Source: Fibrobacterota bacterium
Lineage (GTDB): Bacteria; Fibrobacterota; Chitinivibrionia; Chitinivibrionales; FEN-1185
Length of the DNA: 64,000 nucleotides
Direction: 5' to 3'
Assembly (NCBI GenBank): GCA_003165595.1
Contig: PLWQ01000012.1
Location: 395,542 to 459,541, forward strand
A program made the translations under genes and the position numbers. Below, piece after piece: positions 25,692-35,784 of the stretch. Each line of letters begins with the position of its first letter. Within the stretch, counting starts at the first letter, position 1. Below the pieces are notes generated by a model that saw nothing but the letters and a program-made list of their open reading frames with translations, was not told the origin of the DNA and did no database searches.

Positions 25692-27326
25692 CTATCTCCG
25701 TTTCATCACATACGCGCAAAACTGTTTCTGCGGCTGTCCGAACCGCACAACGTAGGGCAGCCTGTCGTCGCCGTAGAACCCGGCGGAAAACCCCGCTGTT
25801 CGCACGGGCCAGCGGCAGAATTCTATTGTGTCAATCGGTACCGCTGCAAAGCGAGCAACGACCATTCCCGGAGCGTCGTAATCGCCGGGCACCAATTCGT
25901 GAACCAGCCACTCGCCCGCGTGCGGCTCGCCCGGATCGCCGCGAAGATTTCTGAACCCGGCCCGATACAAGTAATATTCGTAGGACATCCGTCCGTAGTA
26001 CCAGGTCTTCTCCGGTGTGATCCCCTTTGCGATGAGCGCCTGCGGCAGCCGCCGGTCCGATTCGGCATGCAGGTAGTCACCGATGGCGAGCGAAACGGAA
26101 AAGAGGATTCCAACGCCCATGGTCGCACAAAGCAAGACGGTACGGTGCCGAGAGCCAAGCCGGGAAGCCTCCTCCAGGATCGGCAGCAAACCAATCGGCA
26201 CCAGGGGCAGAATGTACCGCATGCTGGCGGAGGGCATAATCACGAGCACGCCGAGGTACAACACGGCAAATCCCGCGATAAAGCGCGGCTCCCATGACTT
26301 GACGGTTCCGATTTTGGCGCTCCGAAAGAACAGTACGGTGCGGTACAGCAACCAGATTCCCGTTGCCGCAAACAGCGCATACGAGATACCGTACCACGCC
26401 GATTTCCGCAAAGCAAGAACAAGGACTATTCCCCAGCCTGCGCCGATCGCAAGCGAGACCGCCAGTTCCGCCAGCTTTCGACGCGCGGCCAGAAGCCACA
26501 GCCAGAACACCGGCAGCACCAGGGCGCCTCCGAAATAGCTCACCGTGCGTTCCACGCGGTAGCGGATGTCGCCGGCCGTGAAGGCGAACCAACCGACCGA
26601 CAGATACTGGATTCGCCGGTACACAATGATGTTGTGGATCACCCAGGCAAGAGGAAGCAGGGACGCAGGCACAAGCCACAGGGCAAGAAACCGGAACCGG
26701 CGCGAAGCAATCAGATAGACCGGGCATACCACGAACAGCGGCAGTGCGTTCACCTTTGTCACTGCCGCCAGGCCTGCAACGATGCCGGACCACATCACCA
26801 GCGCCGCACTATTTCTGCGGATACCCGTCAGGAACAGGACAAACGATCCGAGAATGAGCGCGGTAATCGAGACGTCCCACATCACATTGTGGCTGTTGAC
26901 AAGGAGTGCCGGGCACCCGGCCCAGATGAGTGTTCCATACAGCCGGCATTCACCTTTGTAAAACAGACCCAGCAGGCACCAAACCGCCACGACACTCAAC
27001 AAATACGCGGGGAACAGCGCCAGGTGCAGCGGCCACTCACGGTTGCCCGCAAGCGCAATCACGGGCGCAAGCAGCGCGGGCAGCAGGGGCGGATGCCCGT
27101 TGCGATAGAACACACTGGACGGCGGCATGTTCGTGTGGTCGTGAAGCACCAGGAGGCTGCCGAAATCGCCCAGCGGCGGATCGAGCGGATGTACGAGCAT
27201 TTGCCGACTTGTGTGGACCAACATGTCGGCGTCGATGTTGAGGGCCTTGTTGACAAAAGGAAAGTAGAGCAGCGCGGTGACAAGCGCAACCAGGGCCAGC
27301 TGGCTGGAATCGGACCGAGAGAGCAT
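25692..27326 (-). CDS. GT39/ArnT-like polytopic glycosyltransferase
   Basis: A 544-aa integral membrane protein with about 11-12 predicted helices in the first 420 residues and a periplasmic C-terminal domain. The first loop has NIDADMLVHTSRQML and NGHPPLLPALLAPV, matching the Asp and HPP motifs of the PMT/ArnT (GT-C) fold, which uses polyprenyl-phosphate sugars. It could glycosylate lipid A, proteins or other envelope targets. It is about 1.4 kb from the methyltransferase block, on the same strand, and may share its purpose. Confidence 0.83.
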   Translation of the reverse strand: MLSRSDSSQLALVALVTALLYFPFVNKALNIDADMLVHTSRQMLVHPLDPPLGDFGSLLVLHDHTNMPPSSVFYRNGHPPLLPALLAPVIALAGNREWPLHLALFPAYLLSVVAVWCLLGLFYKGECRLYGTLIWAGCPALLVNSHNVMWDVSITALILGSFVLFLTGIRRNSAALVMWSGIVAGLAAVTKVNALPLFVVCPVYLIASRRFRFLALWLVPASLLPLAWVIHNIIVYRRIQYLSVGWFAFTAGDIRYRVERTVSYFGGALVLPVFWLWLLAARRKLAELAVSLAIGAGWGIVLVLALRKSAWYGISYALFAATGIWLLYRTVLFFRSAKIGTVKSWEPRFIAGFAVLYLGVLVIMPSASMRYILPLVPIGLLPILEEASRLGSRHRTVLLCATMGVGILFSVSLAIGDYLHAESDRRLPQALIAKGITPEKTWYYGRMSYEYYLYRAGFRNLRGDPGEPHAGEWLVHELVPGDYDAPGMVVARFAAVPIDTIEFCRWPVRTAGFSAGFYGDDRLPYVVRFGQPQKQFCAYVMKRR

Positions 27327-27506
27327 AATGGTCTTTGCTTTTCTGAGAAATAGCGGGCCTGTCTCAAGAGTATATCACCGGAGTCCGGCCGACGCACCGG
27401 TTTTCTTCAAAAGCACGCAGCGCGTGGACATGATATCGATGGTCTCTTACGCGGAGTCTTGCGGACCGGAAACGATCACGAACGAGGATTGAGGCGAGAA
27501 AAAAGA

Positions 27507-27593
27507 TGGTGCGGTCGGTCGGAATCGAACCGACACAGGATTGCTCCCACATGCCCCTCAAACATGCGTGTCTACCAATTCCACCACGACCGC
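27507..27593 (-). tRNA. tRNA-Leu (anticodon GAG)
   Basis: A class II tRNA on the minus strand. The acceptor stem GCGGTCG (5' end at 27593) pairs with CGACCGC. The D arm is GTGGAATTGGTAGAC. The anticodon stem-loop CATGT-TTGAGGG-GCATG gives anticodon GAG. A long variable arm is present, and the T arm is GTCGGTTCGATTCCGAC. Discriminator A is at 27510 and CCA is encoded (27507-27509). It lies 16 nt beyond secG and is probably on the same transcript. Confidence 0.95.
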
Positions 27594-27609
27594 ACTTTAC
27601 AGTTTCAAC

Positions 27610-28128
27610 TTACTTCTTTCCCTTGTTGGGCGCAGGCACTGCAGCCGGAACCGCCGGCGATTGCACCTGCCCTCCCTGAGCCGGCGTCGCCTGCGGCGCA
27701 GGCAACCCTTGCGGTACAGGCAGCCCCTGGGGTACAGGCAAGCCCGCTGTTGCGCCTGCCTGCGGAACCCCGTTGCCGGAAGGATTGCCAATGGGCAATC
27801 CCTGTTGCCCCTGCAACGCAGAGGCCGGAGAGAAATTCCCCTGTTTTTCGGCCCTTGCCTTAAGCGCGGATTTTACCTGCTCGCCGGAGGGATGGGAAAG
27901 AAACACGGATAACAGAATGCAAAGTCCCAAATATATCCCGGCCGAAATCGAAGTTGCGCGGGTGAGGATGTTGGCCGTATCCTGCGATCCCAGCAGGTTG
28001 GTTGCGCTGGAAAATCCGCCGCCGAGCGCACCTGAAATACCGCCGCCCTTATCGTTTTGAATAAGGATAATCATACAAAGGAAGACGCACACGATAACGA
28101 AAATAACCAGACCAATTCCAAAAAACAT
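27610..28128 (-). CDS. secG: Preprotein translocase subunit SecG with Pro/Gln-rich tail
   Basis: A 172-aa SecG, the small membrane subunit of SecYEG. Two helices (residues 1-23 and about 60-78) flank the conserved ILIQNDKGGGISGALGGG and TRATSI segments. Typical SecG is 75-110 aa. This one carries a tail of about 80 residues made of Ala/Pro/Gln/Gly, including tandem GLPVPQ units. Such low-complexity tails occur in FCB bacteria. It starts 21 nt after tpiA in the gap-pgk-tpiA-secG run. Confidence 0.93.
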   Translation of the reverse strand: MFFGIGLVIFVIVCVFLCMIILIQNDKGGGISGALGGGFSSATNLLGSQDTANILTRATSISAGIYLGLCILLSVFLSHPSGEQVKSALKARAEKQGNFSPASALQGQQGLPIGNPSGNGVPQAGATAGLPVPQGLPVPQGLPAPQATPAQGGQVQSPAVPAAVPAPNKGKK

Positions 28129-28149
28129 AACTACCCGGCCTTACTACCT

Positions 28150-28905
28150 TTATTTAGGTTTAACTATGCCGAAGAAATCATCGGCCTTGAGTGCTGCACC
28201 GCCGATAAGCCCGCCATCCACATCGGAAAGCGCCAGCAAAGCCTTTGCGTTGTCGGGCTTCATGCTGCCGCCGTACTGAATACGCACAGCGCCGGCCGTA
28301 TCGGTATCGTACAACGAAGAAATCTGCTTGCGAATGAATATATGCATCTCGTTTGCCTGATCGGGCGTGGCAACCTCGCCCGTGCCGATGGCCCAAACGG
28401 GTTCGTAGGCGACCGTGCACGTGAGTGCATCGGCCTTGGAAATGCCCGCAAATGCGCCCTTTGTCTGCCCCTCAACTACCGAGAACAGCTTGCCGGTTTT
28501 TCTTTCGTCAAGCGTTTCGCCAACGCAAATGATGGGCAAAAGACCCGCGGCAAGCACGGCCTTCACCTTCTTGTTGACCGTTTCGTTGGTCTCGTGGAAG
28601 TAGGTGCGCTGCTCGGAATGGCCGATGATGACGTACTGGACGCCAACGCTCTTGAGCATTGCGCAGCTTATTTTGCCGGTAAATGCGCCCTTGGCTTCCC
28701 AATGAACGTCCTGCGCGCCCAGTTTAACGTTGCTGCCCTTTACAACGTCGGAAACAGCCTTGAGGCTGATAAAGGGCGGGCATATGGCGACGTCGACGTC
28801 GGCCACCTGCCCCGCTTTCTCGACGACGGCCTTTGCAAGCGCGACGGCCTCGTCGATGGTGGTGTTCATTTTCCAGTTGCCGGCGATAAACTTCTTTCGT
28901 GCCAT
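28150..28905 (-). CDS. tpiA: Triosephosphate isomerase
   Basis: A 251-aa TIM-barrel enzyme that interconverts dihydroxyacetone phosphate and glyceraldehyde-3-phosphate. Catalytic residues are visible: Lys in FIAGNWKMN, His in IGHSEQR, Glu in VAYEPVWAIGTG. Phosphate-binding YGGSM and GGLIGGAAL are also present. It is full length. It lies 39 nt after pgk and 21 nt before secG, so it is part of a glycolytic operon. Confidence 0.97.
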   Translation of the reverse strand: MARKKFIAGNWKMNTTIDEAVALAKAVVEKAGQVADVDVAICPPFISLKAVSDVVKGSNVKLGAQDVHWEAKGAFTGKISCAMLKSVGVQYVIIGHSEQRTYFHETNETVNKKVKAVLAAGLLPIICVGETLDERKTGKLFSVVEGQTKGAFAGISKADALTCTVAYEPVWAIGTGEVATPDQANEMHIFIRKQISSLYDTDTAGAVRIQYGGSMKPDNAKALLALSDVDGGLIGGAALKADDFFGIVKPK

Positions 28906-28944
28906 GATACCAGTTTCTCCTTAGTGTTCAAATATAAGTTGTGT

Positions 28945-30213
28945 CTACTTGTCCATCAACGCTTTCACGCCGGGAAGCTCTTTGCCCTCAACAAGTTCAA
29001 GGGAGGCTCCGCCGCCAGTGGAAATATGCGACATCTTGCCCGACAGGCCCATTTTGTTTACGGCCGAGACGGAATCGCCGCCGCCGATGACGGTTGTGGC
29101 GCCGGTGAGTCCGGCGAGCGCCACGGCTATTGCCTTGGTGCCTTCGCTGAATTTGGGAAACTCAAACACTCCCATGGGGCCGTTCCAGAAAACCGTTTTC
29201 GCACCGGCAAGCGCCGACTTGAATTTCTCGATGGTCTTCGGACCGATGTCCATGCCCATCCATCCGTCTTCAATGGCGTCGCCTGCAGATACCTTTGATG
29301 CGGCGTCTGCGGAGAACTCCTGCGTCATAACGTGATCGACCGGGAGCAGCAACTCTACCTGCTTTTCGGCAGCCTTTGCAAGAACGTTTTTAGCCGTTTC
29401 GACCATGTCGTCTTCGACAAGCGATTTCCCTATGGAAAGGCCCTTAGACTTCAGAAACGTATATGCCATGCCGCCGCCGATGATGATCTTGTTCACCTTG
29501 CCCAGAAGGCTCTCCAGCACTGCGATCTTGGACGACACTTTCGCCCCGCCGATCACGGCCACAAACGGCTTGGCTGGGTTCTTTACGATTTTCTCCTGCA
29601 AGTATTCGAGTTCTTTTTCCATGAGGAAACCCGCAACCGCGGGGAGAAAATGCGCCACCGTCTCGGTTGACGCATGTGGACGGTGCGCGGTGCCGAACGC
29701 GTCGTTCACGTACACGTCTCCGTATTGTGCGAGGGCTTTGGCCATTTTTTCGCGCTCGGCCGGATCCTTGGACGTTTCTTCTTTGTGAAACCGGGTGTTC
29801 TCCAGCATCAGAATGCCGCCCCTTGGAATGGCTTTCACCATTGCTTCGGTTTCAGGTCCCATGCACGCGGGCGCGAGCTTCACCTCTTTGCCAAGCAGTT
29901 GGGCCAGGTGCGCGGCCACCGGCGCCATTTTATGTTTTCCCTCGATGTATTTCTTTTCGTCAAACGGCTTGCCGTCTTTTTCGGCCTTGTCCTTCGCCTT
30001 CTGCATGTCCTTTTTCGGATCGCCGAGGTGGGACATCAGCACAAGGCTGGCGCACCCCTTGTCGAGCACGTACTTGATGGATGGGAGCGCGGCTTTGATC
30101 CGCGTGTCGTCCTGAATGACCCCGTCTTTGAGCGGGACATTGAAGTCGACGCGCATGAGAACGCGTTTCCCGGTGACATCGATATCGCGGATGGTCTTTT
30201 TCGAGATTGCCAT
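28945..30213 (-). CDS. pgk: Phosphoglycerate kinase
   Basis: A 422-aa PGK, which makes ATP from 1,3-bisphosphoglycerate. Signatures are [55 protein letters not shown] and [13 protein letters not shown]. It is about 25 residues longer than the usual 395-400. The extra length is a lysine-rich insertion after [10 protein letters not shown] (about residues 65-93), between the first strands of the N domain. The next gene, tpiA, follows by 39 nt. Confidence 0.97.
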   Translation of the reverse strand: MAISKKTIRDIDVTGKRVLMRVDFNVPLKDGVIQDDTRIKAALPSIKYVLDKGCASLVLMSHLGDPKKDMQKAKDKAEKDGKPFDEKKYIEGKHKMAPVAAHLAQLLGKEVKLAPACMGPETEAMVKAIPRGGILMLENTRFHKEETSKDPAEREKMAKALAQYGDVYVNDAFGTAHRPHASTETVAHFLPAVAGFLMEKELEYLQEKIVKNPAKPFVAVIGGAKVSSKIAVLESLLGKVNKIIIGGGMAYTFLKSKGLSIGKSLVEDDMVETAKNVLAKAAEKQVELLLPVDHVMTQEFSADAASKVSAGDAIEDGWMGMDIGPKTIEKFKSALAGAKTVFWNGPMGVFEFPKFSEGTKAIAVALAGLTGATTVIGGGDSVSAVNKMGLSGKMSHISTGGGASLELVEGKELPGVKALMDK

Positions 30214-30242
30214 GGTTTTCTCCTCACCCGATAAATAAAAAG

Positions 30243-30329
30243 TTCACCGCAAAGACGCAAAGAACGCAGAGATGATCAAGAAAAAGCCCTTTCGGTTTTG
30301 CTTTGCGACCTTTGCGTCTTTGCGGTGAA
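30243..30329. repeat. CGCAAAG-type interspersed inverted repeat (copy C)
   Basis: A near-perfect hairpin. The left arm is TTCACCGCAAAGACGCAAAG; the right arm, read in reverse, is identical over those 20 bases. The loop holds GCCCTTTCGGTTTTGC. It sits between gap and pgk, 30 nt upstream of the pgk start, so it lies within the predicted glycolytic transcript. Confidence 0.85.
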
Positions 30330-30415
30330 TCTTGGTTTTCAACCACTTTCAAGGACTGGCCGGAGAGCGGATTGCTCCGTCCCCGGCTTTTACTTCTGCA
30401 AATGACGCCAAGAAA

Positions 30416-31453
<1,038 letters not shown>

Positions 31454-31536
31454 TCACATTCGTAAGAATTATCTATTTTACGGTATGGAATGCGAAGCCC
31501 TTGTTTGAGGATTCCGGATTCCAAAGAAGGCTCCAA

Positions 31537-31566
31537 AATATACTTTCGCTGAGATTGGGCAGTCAA
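31537..31566 (-). promoter_or_regulatory. sigma70-type promoter of the gap-pgk-tpiA-secG operon
   Basis: On the minus strand TTGACT (31561-31566) and TATATT (31537-31542) are separated by 18 nt. The expected start near 31530 gives a leader of about 115 nt before the gap ATG at 31414. No riboswitch fold was recognised in the leader. Confidence 0.7.
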
Positions 31567-31858
31567 GTTTTAGGGGCAAATGAATTCACTGGATTTGTGA
31601 AATAATTCTGAAATAGAATAGGAGACAGTTTAGCGTTTGTTTTGGGTGGGGGAAGTTTCCCCCTCGCTCCAGCCCGCGCTTTCGCGCGGTCTTCCGCTAC
31701 CCCCTCCTGGGTGCACCCCAAGAGAGAGTGGTTGCGAGAGTCAATCTTCGGCTAGGGGGCACCCACGAGCGATCGTTAATCGGAAGGTTCTTCCCTCTTC
31801 TTCACTTTGTTACTCTGTAACTTTGTCACTCGTTATATATTAGCAAGGATTCTCGACC
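31567..31858. repeat. GC-rich hairpin element between gap and kdsA
   Basis: No gene seen. The GC-rich core (about 31647-31768) holds GGAAGTTTCCCCC, CCGCGC-TTT-CGCGCGG-like pairing and a GGGTGCACCCC palindrome. Read in reverse, it shares AGGAGGGGGT and a terminal GGGGGAA...TTCCCCC hairpin with the element at 5784-5929. The last 60 bases before kdsA are AT-rich (GTTATATATTAG) and may hold its promoter. Confidence 0.55.
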
Positions 31859-32677
31859 ATGCCCCTACCTTCAGTCTATCCGTTCAAATCCGGAAAATCC
31901 GTCAGGAAAAATCTCTTCTTCATTGCCGGCCCCTGCGTGATAGAATCGGAACGGCTGTGTCTGGACATCGCGGAGACGCTGGCAAAGATAGCTTTGGACC
32001 TCGGCCTGGTTATTATCTTCAAGGCCTCCTACGACAAGGCCAACCGCACGTCGCGATCGTCGTTCAGGGGGCCGGGAAGAAAAAGTGGCCTTGCCGTTCT
32101 TACAAAAGTAAAGCGTGAAACGGGCCTGCCGATCCTCACCGACATCCACACACCAGCCGATGCTTCCGAGGCCGCCGGCGTCGCCGACGTGCTGCAGATC
32201 CCCGCGTTCCTGTGCAGACAGACCGACCTGCTGGTCGCCGCCGCAAAGACTGGCAGGTTCGTTAATGTCAAGAAGGGACAGTTCATGGCGCCCGCAGACA
32301 TGGAGTACGCTCTGGACAAGGCGGGACCGCGGGCGTGGGTCACCGAGCGCGGAACATTTTTCGGTTACCACAGGCTCGTTGTTGACTTTGCGGGAATTCC
32401 CGTTCTCAGGAACCTCGGCAGGCCGGTGGTTTTCGACGCAACGCACAGCGTGCAGGCTCCGGGAGGCGGCAAGGGAAGGTCTTCGGGCAACCGCGACCTG
32501 GCGCTTCCGCTTGCACGCGCGGCAGTCTGCATGGGAGTGGACGGGTTGTTCTTTGAGGTTCACCCGCATCCCGATAAAGCGCTGTGCGACGGGGACAACA
32601 CGATTGCCCTGAATGAGTTTGGGAAAAACGTGCCGCGGCTTGTTGATTTGTTCGAGCGGACAAGGGAATGGAATTAG
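31859..32677 (+). CDS. kdsA: 3-deoxy-8-phosphooctulonate synthase, metal-dependent type
   Basis: A 272-aa Kdo-8-phosphate synthase, which joins arabinose-5-phosphate and phosphoenolpyruvate for the LPS inner core. Motifs are FKASYDKANRTS, QIPAFLCRQTDLLVAAAKTG, NVKKGQFMAP, FDATHSVQ and EVHPHPDKALCDG. Cys26 in IAGPCVIESE is the metal ligand of class II enzymes such as the Aquifex one; the E. coli class I enzyme has Asn there. This supports an LPS-bearing outer membrane. Confidence 0.95.
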   Translation: MPLPSVYPFKSGKSVRKNLFFIAGPCVIESERLCLDIAETLAKIALDLGLVIIFKASYDKANRTSRSSFRGPGRKSGLAVLTKVKRETGLPILTDIHTPADASEAAGVADVLQIPAFLCRQTDLLVAAAKTGRFVNVKKGQFMAPADMEYALDKAGPRAWVTERGTFFGYHRLVVDFAGIPVLRNLGRPVVFDATHSVQAPGGGKGRSSGNRDLALPLARAAVCMGVDGLFFEVHPHPDKALCDGDNTIALNEFGKNVPRLVDLFERTREWN

Positions 32678-32727
32678 GATAGCCGGCTTTTCAAGCGGGC
32701 TGCCTCCACGTCGAATTTTCTGCTCCT

Positions 32728-33864
32728 TCACTCCACCACAACCCTCGCCTGCCGAACCTGCCCGTTGTATTCCAGACGCGCCGCATATATGCCGCTTGCC
32801 AATTTCTCACCGGCCCTGCCAAGCGTAACCTCACCCGACCCGGTTCCGGCGCACAACGCCCCAAGCCGTCCGGAAGCGTCAAAGAATCTGAGCAGGTACC
32901 CTGTTTGGCCCGCCGGTAGATTGAACGTAATTCTGCCGTCGGGTCGAATGCGCACGCATTGGAATGGGAGCGCAGCCGATCCCTTGCCGCCGAACGTCTG
33001 CGCGGCAGCAGTACCATGCGCGTCGCGCAGGTCAATGCCGGTCTGGGTGAGCGATCCGTCGCCGTTGAAAACGGCCGAAAGTTCGAAGCCGGACTGGGAC
33101 GCGTCCACAAACCACGCGTATCGCTGCACATACGTGAGGTCTTCGAGCATGGCAATTACCTGCGGCACAAACGCATCCACTTGGGCCTGGGTAAGCGCAG
33201 CGGCATTGCTGCCGCACCAGCCCAGCGCCTTGCAATCGGGTGCGCCGAACTCGGTGAGCCAGATCGGTTTCTTGTATTTGTTGTAAGCGTTGGTGAGAAA
33301 CGTCTTGAGATCCGACACCGAGGTGGCCGCGTTGGGCGGCGCGTAATAATGGAGACAGATGAAGTCCACACGGTAGTTATGCGCGGACGCCTGTGTCATG
33401 AACGTGTCGAACCAGGCATTGGTCCAGGAAGGCGCAGGGCTGCCGAGGGTGAGGCCGGTGGCGATCAACTGAGGCCACAGGCTGATCGCCTGCGCCACCG
33501 TCATGTTTGCCTGGCTGGAAATGTCCGGCTCGTTAAAGCCCAGCAGGTAGTGGTAAGTCCCGCTGTTCTTTGCCGTTGTCAAGGCACTGATATTCTGAGA
33601 TGTAACGGATCCGGCATTTGACAGCATGGGCACGTATTCGGGCGCCTGCGTTCCAGCCGGTACGGTTCCGGAATTCGGGGTATTCCTCCAATTGTAGTAC
33701 CAGCTTGCGTCTGCGGTTGCCAGAGTGCCGGGACCGAACCTGGCCGCGGCAATTCCTTTCTTTGGGGTAATCACGAGCGCAGCATCGTCTTTGGCAAGCG
33801 CGGTGCCGCACAGAAACAGCACAGCACAACCTATCAAAACGGACATACTTCGAGTGTACTTCAT
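32728..33864 (-). CDS. Secreted GH128-like glycoside hydrolase with C-terminal beta domain
   Basis: A 378-aa exported enzyme with a signal peptide (about 1-24). The catalytic barrel is of the Asl1/GH128 type, known for beta-1,3-glucanases. YLLGFNEPD places the likely acid/base at Glu112 and IWLTEFGAPDC the nucleophile at Glu205; FICLHYYAPP is also conserved. The last ~80 residues (ITFNLPAGQ, GYLLRFFDASGR, LASGIYAARLEYNGQ) form a FlgD-like or sorting-tail-like beta domain. The ATG at 33864 has GGGGGAG before it; the frame extends 33 codons upstream without a site. Confidence 0.86.
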   Translation of the reverse strand: MKYTRSMSVLIGCAVLFLCGTALAKDDAALVITPKKGIAAARFGPGTLATADASWYYNWRNTPNSGTVPAGTQAPEYVPMLSNAGSVTSQNISALTTAKNSGTYHYLLGFNEPDISSQANMTVAQAISLWPQLIATGLTLGSPAPSWTNAWFDTFMTQASAHNYRVDFICLHYYAPPNAATSVSDLKTFLTNAYNKYKKPIWLTEFGAPDCKALGWCGSNAAALTQAQVDAFVPQVIAMLEDLTYVQRYAWFVDASQSGFELSAVFNGDGSLTQTGIDLRDAHGTAAAQTFGGKGSAALPFQCVRIRPDGRITFNLPAGQTGYLLRFFDASGRLGALCAGTGSGEVTLGRAGEKLASGIYAARLEYNGQVRQARVVVE

Positions 33865-34071
33865 CGGAAACTCCCCCCTGTCCTGGCTCCAAAATAACGT
33901 AGCGGGTATTGCTACCGTCAGAGAGACGGCGGATTCGGGCATTACCATATAAGATACGCACAAAACCCCATTATTTCAACCACTAAAACCATGTTTCGCT
34001 GCAGCCGACTGCGGCAGATGCATCCTCGCCGCCATTTAATTAGATTTTAGAGAGGAGCGCCGCGGGCAGTA

Positions 34072-35784
34072 GTGCCCTGCGGCCGACACATGCAACAAAC
34101 CGGGGATCGTGTGAAAATCGGGCTTTGCGGCAACATCGCGCTGGACCACCTGGCGCGCGAACTGGACGGTGCAGATGCTGCAAGCGATATCATCGTGGGC
34201 AGGACCGCCGAGTTCGGGAGTGAATTGTCGGCGCCACGCGGCGAATTCACGACCCTCGACGCGTGCGTCGTCGCGCTTGACTGGAGAGAAATCACGCCCG
34301 GACTCTACGCATACGGCTACGGAGACGACCGCGCGGCGGCAGCGGCCGCATTCGGGGCCGCATGCAAGGTCCTGGAAGAGGCGCTTCGGAATTTTCGCTC
34401 GGTCACGCCTGCCCGTTTGCTGGTGTTCTCGCCCGTGTCGGCCTGGACCAGCCCGGCAGGATTCATCAGCAGGCTGCTTGAGCCCTCGCCACAGGAACTA
34501 TTCTGCGAGTGCCAGGCGCGGTTCAACCGGATGTGCCGCTCGGTTGCCGATGTGTACCCCGTGGATATCGACGAACTCATGATGCAAATCGGCGCGAACA
34601 ATTCGTTCGATTCCGCAGCCCGGTACGCGCGGGATAATCCATTCACAAAGGATATGACCCGCGGCATTGCCCGCCGTATTTCCTCCATCATGGTCCAGTT
34701 CCGGAAGTACCCGCTCAAATGTCTGGTGCTCGATTGCGACGACACCCTCTGGGGCGGCGTTGTGGGCGAAGCCGGCATGGACAATCTCGTTCTCTCGGAC
34801 CGCGGACCGGGGAAAGCGTTCTACGATTTTCAGGCGCAGATCGCCCGGCTTTACAAACAGGGCGTGCTCCTTGCGTTATGCAGCAAGAACAATACCTGCG
34901 ATGCGCTCGAAGTGTTCGAACGACATCCCCACATGCTCATCAGGCCGAACATGATTTCGAGCTTCCGGATAAACTGGGACGACAAGCCCAAAAACGTTCT
35001 TGCCATTTCCGAGGAGCTCAACATCGGGCTTGACGCGATGATGTTTGCCGACGACAACCCGGCCGAGCGCGCCATGATGAGCGCTGCTCTGCCTGAGGTG
35101 GAAATCCTCGACCTGCCGGCTGCCCCCGCACTGTATGCCGACGCGCTTGCACGGTGCACCCGTTTCTGGCCGGTGCAGCTTACGCACGATGACGCCGGGA
35201 AGGGTGTTTTCTTCACCGCAGAGCGCCGGCGAAAGCAGGCCAGGGAACTGGCCGCCAGTATCGAAGCGTATCTTGTCACATCGGAAATATCGGCAACCAT
35301 TGCGGCAGCCGACGGCGAATCGCTGCCGCGCATCACACAACTCTTCAACAAGACCAATCAGTTCAACCTCACTACCAGGCGTTACACGCAGGCGCAGCTT
35401 GAAATGCTGGCGGCCGATTCGCGCAACCGCCTGTTCTCCATGGCCATGAAGGACCGGTTCGGCGAGTACGGGATTGTCGCGGCCGCCCTCGTTCTCGGCA
35501 ACACCGTTGACTCGTTTTTGTTAAGCTGTCGCGTATTCGGCAAGCGGGCCGAAGCAGCGTTTCTGGTTTGGATCCTGCGGTTTCTGGAGCAGGCGGGTCA
35601 CAAAGAGGCATTCGGAAGGTACGTGCCTTCGCCAAAGAACAGCATGACCAAAGATTTCTTCAAAAGCACGGGGTTTGTGCCTGCCGATCTGGATGAATCC
35701 GGCAGCCTGTGGAAATACGACCTGACCGGTGAGCTCCCGGATATTCCGCAGTGGATACGTGTTAAAGAGGAGTTGAAAGTTTGA
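34072..35784 (+). CDS. FkbH-like HAD-IIIC family protein
   Basis: Up to 570 aa. The N-terminal ~200 residues are an SGNH-like region. The HAD domain has CLVLDCDDTLWGGVVGEAG (DxDxT), ALCSKNN and MMFADDNPAERAMM. The C-terminal ~200 residues are GNAT-like (LFNKTNQFNLTTRRYTQAQ). FkbH proteins load glyceryl units from 1,3-bisphosphoglycerate onto an acyl carrier protein. No ACP or polyketide gene lies nearby, so the pathway is unknown. The start is unsure: GTG 34072, ATG 34090 or GTG 34111. Confidence 0.85.
   Translation: MPCGRHMQQTGDRVKIGLCGNIALDHLARELDGADAASDIIVGRTAEFGSELSAPRGEFTTLDACVVALDWREITPGLYAYGYGDDRAAAAAAFGAACKVLEEALRNFRSVTPARLLVFSPVSAWTSPAGFISRLLEPSPQELFCECQARFNRMCRSVADVYPVDIDELMMQIGANNSFDSAARYARDNPFTKDMTRGIARRISSIMVQFRKYPLKCLVLDCDDTLWGGVVGEAGMDNLVLSDRGPGKAFYDFQAQIARLYKQGVLLALCSKNNTCDALEVFERHPHMLIRPNMISSFRINWDDKPKNVLAISEELNIGLDAMMFADDNPAERAMMSAALPEVEILDLPAAPALYADALARCTRFWPVQLTHDDAGKGVFFTAERRRKQARELAASIEAYLVTSEISATIAAADGESLPRITQLFNKTNQFNLTTRRYTQAQLEMLAADSRNRLFSMAMKDRFGEYGIVAAALVLGNTVDSFLLSCRVFGKRAEAAFLVWILRFLEQAGHKEAFGRYVPSPKNSMTKDFFKSTGFVPADLDESGSLWKYDLTGELPDIPQWIRVKEELKV

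Noticed and set aside
31801-31858. Promoter of kdsA from the repeated ACTTTG/TAACTTTG stretch
   Set aside because: AT-rich and suggestive, but no -35/-10 pair with acceptable spacing could be fixed.
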